Notes: a model not told the origin generated them from the letters alone. 64,000 bases of DNA from Paenibacillus doosanensis (GCF_025060755.1 NZ_JANYUY010000009.1:1-64000), one strand, 5' to 3'; shown: positions 25,740 to 35,608, counted from the stretch's first letter. Program-made: numbers and translations.

Positions 25740-27284
25740 ATGTACTTTGATTTAGATTTTATCGCAAAGCTTTACAATAATCGAAATAGCTATGCTGATG
25801 TTTTTAGTATAGAGGAACTCCGAGCTCTTCACGTGGAATCCGGGATTGAGGCATTATTGAAAAAGTATATTGAGCAAAAGAAGCTTATTTTCTTAACAGG
25901 CAATCCTGGTGACGGTAAAACACATTTAATAAAATCATTAAAATCGGTTCTTGACGCGCACAATGCCTACGTAGAGCCCGATGCAAACAGCATTAAGGAC
26001 GAAGAAGCCTTTTTAACTGAGCTCACAGAGGCAGTTTCTGATGGAAAGCCTTGTATTGTGGCAATTAACGAATTTCCGCTAATATCGTTGATGGAAAAGC
26101 TTGGTGATAGACTCCCGGGCTTTCAGCAAATCATGCTGCAAAGGGAAAAAGGGATTATCTATAACAAGGGAGGCGAAGAAACAGTCAAGGAAGTGGTGGT
26201 TGTTGATTTAAACAATCGAAACCTACTATCCAGAGATATGCTAGAAAAAACCTTAAATAAGCTGTTGGAAATCAGCAAACCTTGTGAAAATTGTAAAAGC
26301 TGCTCCGCATCAATGAATGTTATTAAGCTTAAGCACCCTGTTGTACAACAACGATTATTCTCTGTTATTGAGAAAATTGGGAGTATTGGACTCCATGTTG
26401 TTATGCGGGATATCCTGGGCTTCTTCGCATTTATCATCACATCTGGCAAGAAGTGTGTGATCAGAAAAACTGAAGTCTCAGATGAAAATGATTATTACAA
26501 TCTAATATTTAATGGCTCAAACGAGCTGTTTACTGTGCTAGCCATATTCGATCCTTTCCACTACTCTCACCCGGAGATTGATGAACGCCTATGGAACGGA
26601 ACGCTTACAGAGGGCTGGTTATTCGAGGATAAATATACTGCTCCTGAGTATGCGGATGAGCCGTTAGAAGCCTTTATAGCCTTGAAGAGAAGGTTTTATT
26701 TCGAGAATGAGCGAGGAAATGAACTGCTAGAGTTGCTCCCTACGGAATATAAAGCATATTACGATGTATTACTTCAAGGCTACGATAGACAGGACGAAAT
26801 GATAAAAAAAATTATATCTGGAATCAATAAATTTTTCAATCCTGATGATAATGAGGATGATAAGCTCAAGATTTGGACGACACATAAATACGAGCTTCGC
26901 ACTTATCCCAGAGTAGCTGTTTCTAGTAAATATGCATATTCGAATCAAATTGAACTACTTGTTCCAAGGCTACCTGGTCATTTAAAGGAAATGGAGTACG
27001 TTCCCGATCACTTTCTTTTCCGGGTTTACAAGTCGAAAGAAAAGGTATTTGTTGAGCTGAGAATTGACCTTAACCTTTATCGAGTTTTAACATTAGTTCA
27101 AGTAGGCTATCCATCACAACTGGTACCTGAACAGCATCAATTTAAGCTCCTTCGATTTATGAATGAGCTTTCCTCGTTAGAATCGGCAAGCAGAGCAAAT
27201 GAGTTTCTAATTAGGGATATGGACAATCGTTCATTATATCGGGTAAAGGTCAATAATGCACAATATGTATCAAAGCGGGGGTAG
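25740..27284 (+). CDS. P-loop ATPase, DptF-like (514 aa)
   Basis: Walker A is GNPGDGKT (residues 54-61), after a hydrophobic strand KLIFLT; a Walker B-like strand PCIVAINEFPL follows (104-114). EVVVVDLNNRNLL (151-163) resembles the sensor strand of AAA-type ATPases. A PCENCKSCSA cluster (C182, C185, C188) could bind zinc. In phosphorothioation-dependent restriction (Dnd/Dpt), DptF is a P-loop ATPase of about this size encoded just before DptG and DptH; the same order is seen here. ATG 25740 follows GGAGGGGAG. The annotation rests on order, size and motifs, not on alignment. Confidence 0.68.
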   Translation: MYFDLDFIAKLYNNRNSYADVFSIEELRALHVESGIEALLKKYIEQKKLIFLTGNPGDGKTHLIKSLKSVLDAHNAYVEPDANSIKDEEAFLTELTEAVSDGKPCIVAINEFPLISLMEKLGDRLPGFQQIMLQREKGIIYNKGGEETVKEVVVVDLNNRNLLSRDMLEKTLNKLLEISKPCENCKSCSASMNVIKLKHPVVQQRLFSVIEKIGSIGLHVVMRDILGFFAFIITSGKKCVIRKTEVSDENDYYNLIFNGSNELFTVLAIFDPFHYSHPEIDERLWNGTLTEGWLFEDKYTAPEYADEPLEAFIALKRRFYFENERGNELLELLPTEYKAYYDVLLQGYDRQDEMIKKIISGINKFFNPDDNEDDKLKIWTTHKYELRTYPRVAVSSKYAYSNQIELLVPRLPGHLKEMEYVPDHFLFRVYKSKEKVFVELRIDLNLYRVLTLVQVGYPSQLVPEQHQFKLLRFMNELSSLESASRANEFLIRDMDNRSLYRVKVNNAQYVSKRG

Positions 27285-27287
27285 AAG

Positions 27288-28763
27288 ATGGCAAACCGAT
27301 TGAAGGAATATGGAAATCAGGTATTAAATGATTATTTTAAATATAGACCTACTTCGTCATCCGTTAAACCGGTACATGTTGCTAATGGCTTATTTAGACT
27401 TGTATCGGGAGAGAGCTATACAGTGGATGCTTTGAATGAGTGGATAATTCGCTGGAAGCAAGGTAAAGAAGTTAATCCAGCTTCGCAAATAAGAATTAAA
27501 TATAACGATGCTTTCGATGGAAGTAGCTTTGATGATGATGAGATAAATATGCTTCGGTTTTTTTTGAATATTATTTTCAATGCCGATAATGCTGCATTCC
27601 CAAGTGCAAATAATACTGTATTGACGATTAGTAGTAAGACGCAGGTTCGGGGGGCTGTTGCGCTAGAAGCTGGCTTGCACAGCTTTTTATACCGATTACT
27701 TACTACTGAGGTAAATGGTCAGCCTTCAACTTGTCTAGAATTAGTAAAGGGATTTTTGGAGAATGAAAACGATGACCTTAGTAGAATTGCAGCGCCGCTG
27801 ACCAAGTTTGCAAAAAAGAAAACTCATGAACAAGCAACTAACTCAGATTTACCTTTACTCAGTGGGGTGGAAGCTAGATTAAGGTCTTCATTTGACAAGC
27901 TTGCTAAAAATGAAATGTCTTCGGGAAATAAGCTCCTGACCTTGGAGAGGATTATTCTGTTTGGCTGTTTTGCCATAATAAATCATTTGTCTTCAAAGGT
28001 TCTAGATTTATCCCCAGAATATTCTATTGATGATAGAGTTCCTATTCTTTTTGATGCAGATGGTCAGCTCGATTCTGTGAAGTATGCGAGCGAAGAAACC
28101 TTGGTGGTAGCCAAACTACTTATTGAACAATTTTTCGAAAAGGGCTTGGAAGAAATTCTATCAGCTGAGAAATATCAAACATTTACTCATGAAGAAATGC
28201 TTGCACGAATAAATGATTTACGTTTAGAAGAAAGCTCAAGAAGAACCTCTAACCGTGAGGAGGAGGATGAAAAGCGCAAAAGCTACCGAGCCTTATATTT
28301 GGGTTACTATGAACAAATCCAAGATCCCTTTCAAGCCTTCATTAAGGCATCACGGTTTAAGCTCTTTGCCGACGAATATGATACTGATCCTTCAAGCTTT
28401 ATTTCAACCTTCGGTGGAAGAATTGCTCTACTTGCACCGAGGGCACAGGGTGGAAAGCGAAAGAGGTACTCCCCTGATCCACTCATTATGGAAATCTTAT
28501 TGTTAACAATTCTAGAACCAGGGCGAGGCTTAACATTAAGCCAGCTTGGTCATGAGCTATGGGATAGGTATGGTATCATTTTTGGCGCTAACCCTGAGAC
28601 CGATTTTGAAAGGCTGACTGACTGGAAGGTGACTCAAAATACGCCTGGTGATCTAGCTGGAGATTTGGCGAAAAATGCGGAGAAAATCGCTGATACTTTA
28701 ATCTCAATGGGATACGGGAAGCGCTATGCAGATGGTGTTACTGTGATCTCTTTAAGGAGGTAA
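27288..28763 (+). CDS. DptG-like protein of unknown fold (491 aa)
   Basis: A mostly helical soluble protein without recognised catalytic motif. It starts 3 nt after the ATPase stop and ends 3 nt before the FtsK-like gene, so the three are tightly coupled. The C-terminal ~110 residues (PLIMEILLLTILEPGRGLTL, then LGHELWDRYGI) look like a winged-helix region. Size and middle position match DptG of Dnd restriction modules. Without a profile search the assignment is contextual. Confidence 0.58.
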   Translation: MANRLKEYGNQVLNDYFKYRPTSSSVKPVHVANGLFRLVSGESYTVDALNEWIIRWKQGKEVNPASQIRIKYNDAFDGSSFDDDEINMLRFFLNIIFNADNAAFPSANNTVLTISSKTQVRGAVALEAGLHSFLYRLLTTEVNGQPSTCLELVKGFLENENDDLSRIAAPLTKFAKKKTHEQATNSDLPLLSGVEARLRSSFDKLAKNEMSSGNKLLTLERIILFGCFAIINHLSSKVLDLSPEYSIDDRVPILFDADGQLDSVKYASEETLVVAKLLIEQFFEKGLEEILSAEKYQTFTHEEMLARINDLRLEESSRRTSNREEEDEKRKSYRALYLGYYEQIQDPFQAFIKASRFKLFADEYDTDPSSFISTFGGRIALLAPRAQGGKRKRYSPDPLIMEILLLTILEPGRGLTLSQLGHELWDRYGIIFGANPETDFERLTDWKVTQNTPGDLAGDLAKNAEKIADTLISMGYGKRYADGVTVISLRR

Positions 28764-28766
28764 AAA

Positions 28767-31700
28767 ATGTCTTCTCAGATTGTGCTTTCAGATATACTTG
28801 CATCTATTGTAAGTAAAAGAGTGTTAAATGAGAGCTATGGTGTTCTTTTGAAGGATTTACCGAAATATTCGTATAGTAATTTTATAAATATGCTCGAGCT
28901 TCGGGTTAAAGAAGAGGAGCTAGCAAAGCCAAATGTGTTTTTTGTTGGCTTCACAGAAGCCGAGCTTGACGAGCTTCGACTAGAGCTGAATAGTCAGCTT
29001 ACCTTCCTTTCCTTGTATTATTCAGTCGAGGAAGCAGAGGATTTTAGGAATGACGGAGACGTTAATAGCACTCGTATTGTAATTGTAAAAAGAGCAGTTC
29101 CAAAGCTCTCCTCCCTACGTTGGTATGAGCAAATATCCTCTGAAGAGATTTATAAAGTGTTGTGTGACAGTGCGGAGAAGCAGCTTGGGGGAATTAATGA
29201 ATCGTTAAGGAATATGTGGAAATCCTTAAATTCTAAGAAAATAATGGAAGTGGTTTCGCTAGAGCGACTGATTGATTATTACCAGTACCTAATGTTAAAT
29301 GATGATGATATTCCAAGAGATTCAATAGAGCATCTGTTTAGACTAGGGTTGTTAATCGATGAAAGTGTATTTGTGAAGAGTAATATAGATTCAATCAGAC
29401 AAAGGCTAATTGAAAACTCTAAACTAGTGTCACGAATAAGCAACTTGAATAAAGAGGACCGTAAGGCAATCCAATCTAACCCTGATTCAGATAAATTTCA
29501 TTCAACTCGTTCCAACATTCTTCGATTCTATAGTACAAGAGATGTCTCTGTTCTCGGACATATGAAATACAGCGAGGTACAAGAGCTTCTTTCTAAGGTT
29601 AAGAATGAAAAAACAAATAAGAAAAAGCCTGTTGACGATGATAACGGTCCAGAAGACTCTGATAACAGCTCAGGAAAATCTAAAAGGAAGCCAGATTCAC
29701 CGGAATCAACTGCTGTTGATTTAATAATTGAGCATGACACTGATAAAGTAAAAGGACTGCTTGATGAGATTGAGCAAAAATATACTGAATGGGAAAAGGC
29801 TAAAGCTAGCAAGGTTAACGTTGAGAGTGAAAATGAGAGCACTCGTATTGAGTTTATTCCTGAGATCCACAGCCTTATTCAAACCTTTGTCGGTGAGAAT
29901 TCCTTTGGGGGCGTAATAAAAGCGAATGTTAAAAACCCAATAGATGCATTTCGTTCGTTGGAGCAGTTTAGAGTTAGAGTATTTGATAAAGAGTATATTG
30001 ATGGAATTAAGGAAATTATCGCTCTATTTGAGGATGAATATGCTGAGGCAAAGGGACTATTGGAGGTCTTTAATGAGCTGTTATCTATCAGAAGCAGCTT
30101 AGTAAGCGCAGCTCACCGCCTAGCAGATTGTCCAATGCTTAAGATTGTTGAGACTGATGAAATTCTAAAAAGCTGTGCTGCATATGTAGAGCTGTACGGA
30201 AGAGTTCTCAAGCTTATTAAGCAGCATTATGGGTTATTTAGCTCCTTCAGTCCCAAGGGCTCTAAGCAGTTAGTGGCTAGCATTAATTCTTTAGACATGA
30301 TCTACATCATTGGAGAGGAAAGCGTTCACGCAACTAGCACACCATTATTTCCATTATATCTTTGGAAGTACGTTGAGCTAACGGTCAGACTAAGGGAATC
30401 CTCCTCCAGCTTGAGCGAGATAGATAAAGATTTCCTTGTTCGGGCATCAGGCGAAATTCCCAACCCGTTACCCACAGCTTTCGTTAGCAGCTACATTTCA
30501 AACAAGGGCGACAGAGTAATTCCAGAGGTAAGCCAGCTCGGCAAGCTGCCTATTTATTCAAGCGAGCAGCAGGTCAATCAAATGCTTGATGGGCTTGAGG
30601 TAATAGAAAAATCTCTAACAAAGCTAATTAAGGTCTATCCACACAGCTCGTTTGGGCTGCGAGCAGCCTTTGTGAATCCCCCAAGCGTAAAGCACGTGTT
30701 TGATTTGGTTAGAGGTATGCTCCGAGCAAAGGATATAAGACTGCAGGGAGCCCATATACATATATTTAAAACTAAGGAGACCCCTGAGAATTGGTCAAGC
30801 TTTGATGATGTGGATGATACAATATACAACAAGTTTGCCCTTTCCAATGATCCGAACTTTTCAATAAAAATCGAAACAGTTGTTTTAGGGTTTGAAGCAC
30901 TAGTTGAGCTGGTGAAAAAGCATCACTTTCATACAGTTATATTGTTTGATCCATGCGGGAAGTCTGTTTCAAATATAAGAAGGAACCCACTTCTAAAAAT
31001 TCATCCTTTGTGCATTCCAAAGGTTTTTGAGTACGATCCTATCGCTGATAAGGTAGAGATACTACCTGCTTCGGATGGAAATATATTCTCTGATCATCAT
31101 GATCTGATAGGTCGTCTTAATGACAAGCCTCAAGGCTGGCATCACACAATTGTATTAGAGCTAGAAACAAGTAAACAGGAATTTAACGAGCTACTTGAGG
31201 CTGTGCCATGGTTAATAGTTGCTGATGCGAATTTAAAGAATCTTGAGATGAGCGTTATAGGCTCCGAGAAGTGTATTTATTATCAGTCAAAATCCTTTCG
31301 TGATGTAGGGATTTATTCGAATGACTGGGCAAAGCTTACAAAAGGGATGGATAACACAATCCGTTCTATTGGAAATTATGATCCAAAAGAAGAGTGCGTC
31401 GGAAAGGTTCTAAGAACAATTCAAGGCTTGAATGAAAGAGGTGTTCTGAGCCTCGCATCCTCAAAGATAGACCGAACCTTTAATATTGATCATACTAAAG
31501 GTGCTCTTGGTACAGCCATTTCTGCAATTTGGTCGAAGCAGGATTCAAAGAATTTTATCCTAGTAAGCTTAGACACAGAGCTTGCACAGAGCTGGCTAGA
31601 TGAACGTGAAGAAGGCGCATTCTCCGATCTTATTGGAATTACCTTTGATGAGCATCAAGCGTTGATAGATATTATTGAGGTAAAAACATATGATGGTGCT

Positions 31701-33425
31701 TATCAAATTGATAAGAATGAAATCACAGGAAAGGCTGTTGAGCAGGTTAATTCAGTCAGAAGCATCATTCACGAGATTTTCAATGAGAGAGATAAGATAA
31801 CAAGTACATCTAGAAGAGAGCTACTGAGGTTTCAAGCTTTTAGGTCCTTTTATCAGCTTCCAATGTCAAAGGCTGATAAAAAGGAGTGGACGTACCAATT
31901 AAATAGACTGTTTGCTGGGGAAATACCTGTGACAATAAACTCTTCAATTCATCATGTTAGGTTTAGTGAGCAAGGAACTTCCGTAAGCAGGCAGTTTGAC
32001 TCGGATTACAAAATTAACCTATTGGAAATCCGAGATGATTTTATAAATAAGGTTTTAGTAAATTGTTGTGAGGTTAGATTTGAAAGCAAATTTGATTCTA
32101 TCAGCTTCAAGGGGAGCAGGAATTCAACTCAATCCACAACGGATGCTAGTAACAACATTTCATCAGTTGTAGACACGAACCAGCAGGTTGTTGAAAAGGA
32201 GCTTGAGGGGAAGCCTCATCTCTCTTCAGATTCAGCACTAGATAGAAGTCATAGGGATAATGGAATCAATAACGGTGATGAAAATATTGATGCAGCAGAT
32301 TTTGCTCAAGAACAAGCTAGAGATGCAGCAGCGGAGCTAAATGACCAAATAATAAAAAACGCAGGTACCCTATTTAGGGCTATGCGCGATTATTCGATTG
32401 ATGTATCATCTGTTGATCCGGAGATGGCTTTAGTTGCAGCACGATTTATTAGATTCCGAGTTAGACTAAGAGCTGGCGAAACATTGCAAAAGGTATTGAG
32501 GTATCGTACTGATATTACAAGAGAAATAGAAGCTGAATCTGAAATTCTTGTTGGGAACGAGCGTGGCACTCAATTTGTATTTGTTGATGTTCCTCGCAAA
32601 AGCAGCGATTCAATTAAGCTATTGGATTATCTTAAAATGCTGCCGCGCGATACGCCGGTCGGTAATTTAAATGTGGTGATCGGACAAGATCCAAGTGGAG
32701 AATTCAAGCTACTTAATATTGCCCAAGCTCCTCATATGCTCACAGCTGGCTCCACTGGCTCGGGAAAGACCATTTTCCTTTATAGCTTAATTGTAAGTTT
32801 AATTTCACAGTATAGCCACGAGCAGCTTGAGTTTGTTATTATTGACCCTAAACAAACAGACTTTATATTTTTTGATGGTCTGCCGCATCTTCGGAATAAA
32901 GAGGTAATCCTGGATGCGGAGAAGGCAGTCGAAATACTTACGGATTTGACTGAGAATGAATTGGAAAGAAGAACTGATCTGCTGCGACAATCGCGCAGTA
33001 GAGATTTGTTTAGCTACAACCAGAAGAATCCTGAAGCACCATTAAAGCCAATCGTTGTAATAATTGATGAATATGCTGACCTTGTTCAGGTTGCAGACCT
33101 TGAAGGTCGAAAAAAGGATTTTGAAAGACAAATGATCCGACTGGCTCAACGTTCTAGAAATGTTGGAATACATTTAGTAGTCGCTACCCAGAGACCAAGC
33201 GCAGATATTGTCACCTCGAATCTAAAAACCAATATCCCTTGCAGGATCTCCTTCAGATTACCAGCCCACCAGGATTCTATGACTATTCTGGATTCTCCTG
33301 GAGCTGAGGATTTATTGGGTAAAGGTGATATGCTGTTCTCACTTAATGGCGATATGACAAGATTACAAGGGTTGTACATTAGTGAAGAGGATTTAGAAGG
33401 CTTTTTAGAGAAGTATATATATTAA
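28767..33425 (+). CDS. DptH-like protein with C-terminal FtsK/SpoIIIE DNA translocase (1552 aa)
   Basis: A very large protein. Residues ~1-1200 are unassigned and contain a charged low-complexity linker near 285-315 (KKKPVDDDNGPEDSDNSSGK) and another acidic linker near 1130-1180. The C-terminal ~260 residues are a clear FtsK/SpoIIIE motor: Walker A GSTGSGKT (1328-1335), IDPKQTDF, Walker B VVIIDEYADL (near 1434), and HLVVATQRPSADIVTSNLK with LLGKGDMLF. AAGGAGG precedes the ATG. DptH of Dnd restriction has the same build: long N-terminus plus FtsK/HerA motor. A strong terminator at 33433 ends the operon. Probably the DNA-pumping effector core. Confidence 0.75.
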   Translation: MSSQIVLSDILASIVSKRVLNESYGVLLKDLPKYSYSNFINMLELRVKEEELAKPNVFFVGFTEAELDELRLELNSQLTFLSLYYSVEEAEDFRNDGDVNSTRIVIVKRAVPKLSSLRWYEQISSEEIYKVLCDSAEKQLGGINESLRNMWKSLNSKKIMEVVSLERLIDYYQYLMLNDDDIPRDSIEHLFRLGLLIDESVFVKSNIDSIRQRLIENSKLVSRISNLNKEDRKAIQSNPDSDKFHSTRSNILRFYSTRDVSVLGHMKYSEVQELLSKVKNEKTNKKKPVDDDNGPEDSDNSSGKSKRKPDSPESTAVDLIIEHDTDKVKGLLDEIEQKYTEWEKAKASKVNVESENESTRIEFIPEIHSLIQTFVGENSFGGVIKANVKNPIDAFRSLEQFRVRVFDKEYIDGIKEIIALFEDEYAEAKGLLEVFNELLSIRSSLVSAAHRLADCPMLKIVETDEILKSCAAYVELYGRVLKLIKQHYGLFSSFSPKGSKQLVASINSLDMIYIIGEESVHATSTPLFPLYLWKYVELTVRLRESSSSLSEIDKDFLVRASGEIPNPLPTAFVSSYISNKGDRVIPEVSQLGKLPIYSSEQQVNQMLDGLEVIEKSLTKLIKVYPHSSFGLRAAFVNPPSVKHVFDLVRGMLRAKDIRLQGAHIHIFKTKETPENWSSFDDVDDTIYNKFALSNDPNFSIKIETVVLGFEALVELVKKHHFHTVILFDPCGKSVSNIRRNPLLKIHPLCIPKVFEYDPIADKVEILPASDGNIFSDHHDLIGRLNDKPQGWHHTIVLELETSKQEFNELLEAVPWLIVADANLKNLEMSVIGSEKCIYYQSKSFRDVGIYSNDWAKLTKGMDNTIRSIGNYDPKEECVGKVLRTIQGLNERGVLSLASSKIDRTFNIDHTKGALGTAISAIWSKQDSKNFILVSLDTELAQSWLDEREEGAFSDLIGITFDEHQALIDIIEVKTYDGAYQIDKNEITGKAVEQVNSVRSIIHEIFNERDKITSTSRRELLRFQAFRSFYQLPMSKADKKEWTYQLNRLFAGEIPVTINSSIHHVRFSEQGTSVSRQFDSDYKINLLEIRDDFINKVLVNCCEVRFESKFDSISFKGSRNSTQSTTDASNNISSVVDTNQQVVEKELEGKPHLSSDSALDRSHRDNGINNGDENIDAADFAQEQARDAAAELNDQIIKNAGTLFRAMRDYSIDVSSVDPEMALVAARFIRFRVRLRAGETLQKVLRYRTDITREIEAESEILVGNERGTQFVFVDVPRKSSDSIKLLDYLKMLPRDTPVGNLNVVIGQDPSGEFKLLNIAQAPHMLTAGSTGSGKTIFLYSLIVSLISQYSHEQLEFVIIDPKQTDFIFFDGLPHLRNKEVILDAEKAVEILTDLTENELERRTDLLRQSRSRDLFSYNQKNPEAPLKPIVVIIDEYADLVQVADLEGRKKDFERQMIRLAQRSRNVGIHLVVATQRPSADIVTSNLKTNIPCRISFRLPAHQDSMTILDSPGAEDLLGKGDMLFSLNGDMTRLQGLYISEEDLEGFLEKYIY

Positions 33426-33432
33426 TCATTTT

Positions 33433-33466
33433 GCCGTCAGGATTAATGACATCCTGACGGCGATTT
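33433..33466 (+). terminator. Strong terminator after the defence operon
   Basis: Perfect 11-bp stem GCCGTCAGGAT/ATCCTGACGGC with a seven-base loop, followed by GATTTT. Confidence 0.85.
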
Positions 33467-33499
33467 TACTATAAAAACAGCAAGGGACACTGATGAGCA

Positions 33500-34198
33500 T
33501 TGTTTAATAATGATAGCTATATAAAGGGCGTTTTTGTTGAGGAGAGCAAGAATAGATTTTTATGCATAGTATTAATTGAAAATGAGTTGTGTGAGTGCTA
33601 CGTACCTAGCTCTTCCCGAATCGAGAACTATTTAAAGCTCAAGGGGCGCGAGGTTCTCCTTACTGCAAACAAAGGAACAAATAAACGAACTAAGTTTAGT
33701 CTTTTTGCTGTAAAATATTACAACAAATATATTTTGATTAATTTAAATATGGTCGATCAGATAGTTGAAACGATGATAATTGATAACAAAATAAAGAAAC
33801 TTTCTGGAACAAGATTAAAAAGAGAACAAACAATTGAAGGATATAAAGCTGATATAATGATTGAGAATCATGGAAATAATAAAGCTACTATTATAGAAGT
33901 TAAGGGAATCATTTCAGCATTTAGGGAAGCAAGATTTCCAAGTGTATTTTCGGAGAGGGCAATCGTACAGCTTCAAAAAATTAAAGGACTTTTACAACGA
34001 GGATACAAGGTTGTTTATCTAATTGTATCACTTAGCCCAATCCTTAAGAAAATCAATATTGATTCCAACTTTTCACAATATCATTCATTGCTATTGGAGT
34101 GCATTGAACTAGGGATGGAACTGCGGTCATTTTCTGTATCGTTTAATGAAGGTCGTATTGAATATAAGCAAAAGGTAAGCATAATAAACTTGGGATAA
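33500..34198 (+). CDS. SfsA-like nuclease (232 aa)
   Basis: Matches the SfsA fold (OB-like N-terminal domain plus PD-(D/E)xK-type nuclease). The N-terminal block KNRFLCIVLIENELCECYVP and SSSRIENYLKLKGREVLL parallels the SfsA 'RFLA…VHVPNTGRL…LL' region. The catalytic core is Y116-KADIMIENHG (D118) … ATIIEVKG (E133, K135), then REARFPSVFSERAIVQLQKI, which parallels SfsA 'FPDA.TERG.KHL.EL'. SfsA proteins are reported DNA/RNA nucleases. TTG start 33500 has a weak site, so the start is uncertain. It follows the DptH-like gene after a terminator, so it could be a separately controlled effector of the same system or an independent cargo gene. Confidence 0.72.
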   Translation: MFNNDSYIKGVFVEESKNRFLCIVLIENELCECYVPSSSRIENYLKLKGREVLLTANKGTNKRTKFSLFAVKYYNKYILINLNMVDQIVETMIIDNKIKKLSGTRLKREQTIEGYKADIMIENHGNNKATIIEVKGIISAFREARFPSVFSERAIVQLQKIKGLLQRGYKVVYLIVSLSPILKKINIDSNFSQYHSLLLECIELGMELRSFSVSFNEGRIEYKQKVSIINLG

Positions 34199-34491
34199 TG
34201 GTAAAAACGCGGTAACAATCCGGTAACAAACTGCCAATATTGACCCGGATTTACCGATAACCAGTGATTATGAAAAACGCCGAAAACCCAGACAGGAGAA
34301 GACTTCCGGGACTTTTCGATAACCAGCGATAACGGGAGGATGAACCCTGGCAGTGATGAGGTCATAATATTTCTTGAGCCAGTCCAACAGTAATGGATTT
34401 TCAAGTTTATTAACTGTATTAATTTTCACAACTTTATTAAAGGAATACGACAGCCTCCCCTCAATAGTTCAATTGAGGGGGTTATTTATAT
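34199..34491. other. Intergenic region with repeats upstream of ParA
   Basis: No gene. Repeats CGGTAAC (near 34210 and 34221) and CGATAACCAG(T/C)GAT (near 34256 and 34317). Also an inverted repeat CCCCTCAA…TTGAGGGG (34457-34480) next to the parA start. A parS-like partition site or parA operator is plausible. Confidence 0.45.
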
Positions 34492-35295
34492 ATGAATTCT
34501 AACGTTATCACAATTCTATCCACCAAAGGTGGAGTCGGCAAATCCACATTAGCTCGTTTTCTTTCGATTGTCGCGGCGGAAAATGAGAAGAAAGTATGCA
34601 TCATCGACACATGCCAAAACAGCTCGATTGCAACGGGCTTTCTACAGCATCGGGACTCATTTGAAAAGAATGCATTTGATTGGCTTACTGGCGAAGCCAA
34701 GCCATCAGAAGTCATCCAGCGTTTTGAAGAATCAAACATATACTATATTCCAAGTGACGAACGTATCGATGATTTTGGCGAGTGGGTTTCGAAGAAAATT
34801 CCGAGAGTTAAGCAACTTCAATACTTCAACGAAAAGATTGAGCCACTGCAATCACTTTTTGATTTTATCATCATTGATTCGCATCCGTCAGAAAACAGTG
34901 ATATTGTGAACTATTCAATCGCCGCGTCAGATTATTGCTTGATTCCGTCTGAGGTCGATTTGGATTCAAAGTTGGCTGTTCTTCGATGCGTCGAGATTAT
35001 CAGGGAGTACCAGAACGCCGGTTATAACCTAGATTACGGCATTATCTTTAATAAAGTGGAATTGAATAAGGCGAAAGCCAAAAATCAAAAGCGATCAATA
35101 CAAGATGAGCTTTGCAGCTCAGGGATCCCAGAAGAAAAATTCATTGGTGACATCCGGTATTCATCAACTGTATCAGCTTGTAAAAACGAGGGAATCTTGC
35201 TTCACAATGTCGAGAATAAATACGCGAAGAACATAATGAACGATTTCAGGAAAGTTGGGCTTGAACTATTCAGGAAGCTAGGAGGGGATGCTTGA
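34492..35295 (+). CDS. ParA/MinD-family partition ATPase (267 aa)
   Basis: Deviant Walker A STKGGVGKSTLA at about 10-21, with conserved IIDTCQNSS (switch) and the Walker B-like FDFIIIDSHPSENSD region. These ATPases move plasmids or regulate DNA location, together with a centromere-binding partner; here a small ribbon-helix-helix-like protein is encoded immediately downstream and overlaps or nearly overlaps its end. ParA on an integrated element usually stabilises an excised or replicating form. Confidence 0.9.
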   Translation: MNSNVITILSTKGGVGKSTLARFLSIVAAENEKKVCIIDTCQNSSIATGFLQHRDSFEKNAFDWLTGEAKPSEVIQRFEESNIYYIPSDERIDDFGEWVSKKIPRVKQLQYFNEKIEPLQSLFDFIIIDSHPSENSDIVNYSIAASDYCLIPSEVDLDSKLAVLRCVEIIREYQNAGYNLDYGIIFNKVELNKAKAKNQKRSIQDELCSSGIPEEKFIGDIRYSSTVSACKNEGILLHNVENKYAKNIMNDFRKVGLELFRKLGGDA

Positions 35296-35296
35296 T

Positions 35297-35608
35297 ATGC
35301 CGGGAACTAACGATCTGGATTTGAACAAACTGGACGAGTTGGCAAATCAAACGGTCATCCCTGAGAATCAGCCGATCAATAAGAAAACAAGACGAAGTAC
35401 CTTGGACAAATATAAATCGAATGATCAACCGGATTCCAAAAGAGAACGCAAGGTGAAGCCGGTCAGTTTTGCCATCAGCTATGAGCTTGACGGACAAATT
35501 GACCGGTATTGCCAGCGACATTACATGAAGAAATCGACATTTGCAACGCTTGCGTTGGAACAGTATTTGAGCAAAAAGCTGTCTGAGGAGAGCGAGGGGG
35601 ATTATTAA
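35297..35608 (+). CDS. Putative ParB-like ribbon-helix-helix partner (103 aa)
   Basis: Basic, disordered N-terminus (about 1-55, many K/R) and a C-terminal ribbon-helix-helix-like segment: KPVSFAISYELDGQIDRYCQ then MKKSTFATLALEQYLSKKL. Such small RHH proteins serve as centromere-binding partners of ParA. ATG 35297 is preferred because GGAGGGG lies 11 nt upstream; ATG 35288 (overlapping the parA stop) has only 2 nt spacing. Confidence 0.7.
   Translation: MPGTNDLDLNKLDELANQTVIPENQPINKKTRRSTLDKYKSNDQPDSKRERKVKPVSFAISYELDGQIDRYCQRHYMKKSTFATLALEQYLSKKLSEESEGDY

Noticed and set aside
23654-33425. A canonical Druantia system
   Set aside because: Only the DUF4338 domain is shared; no DruE-type helicase or the DruB-D genes are present.
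23654-33425. Complete Dnd phosphorothioation system
   Set aside because: No cysteine desulfurase, PAPS-reductase-like DndC, DndD or DndE gene is seen in the window.
28767-33425. Conjugation coupling protein / FtsK chromosome partition gene
   Set aside because: The motor is FtsK-like, but the ~1200-residue N-terminus has no membrane helices or gamma domain and the operon context is DptFGH-like.
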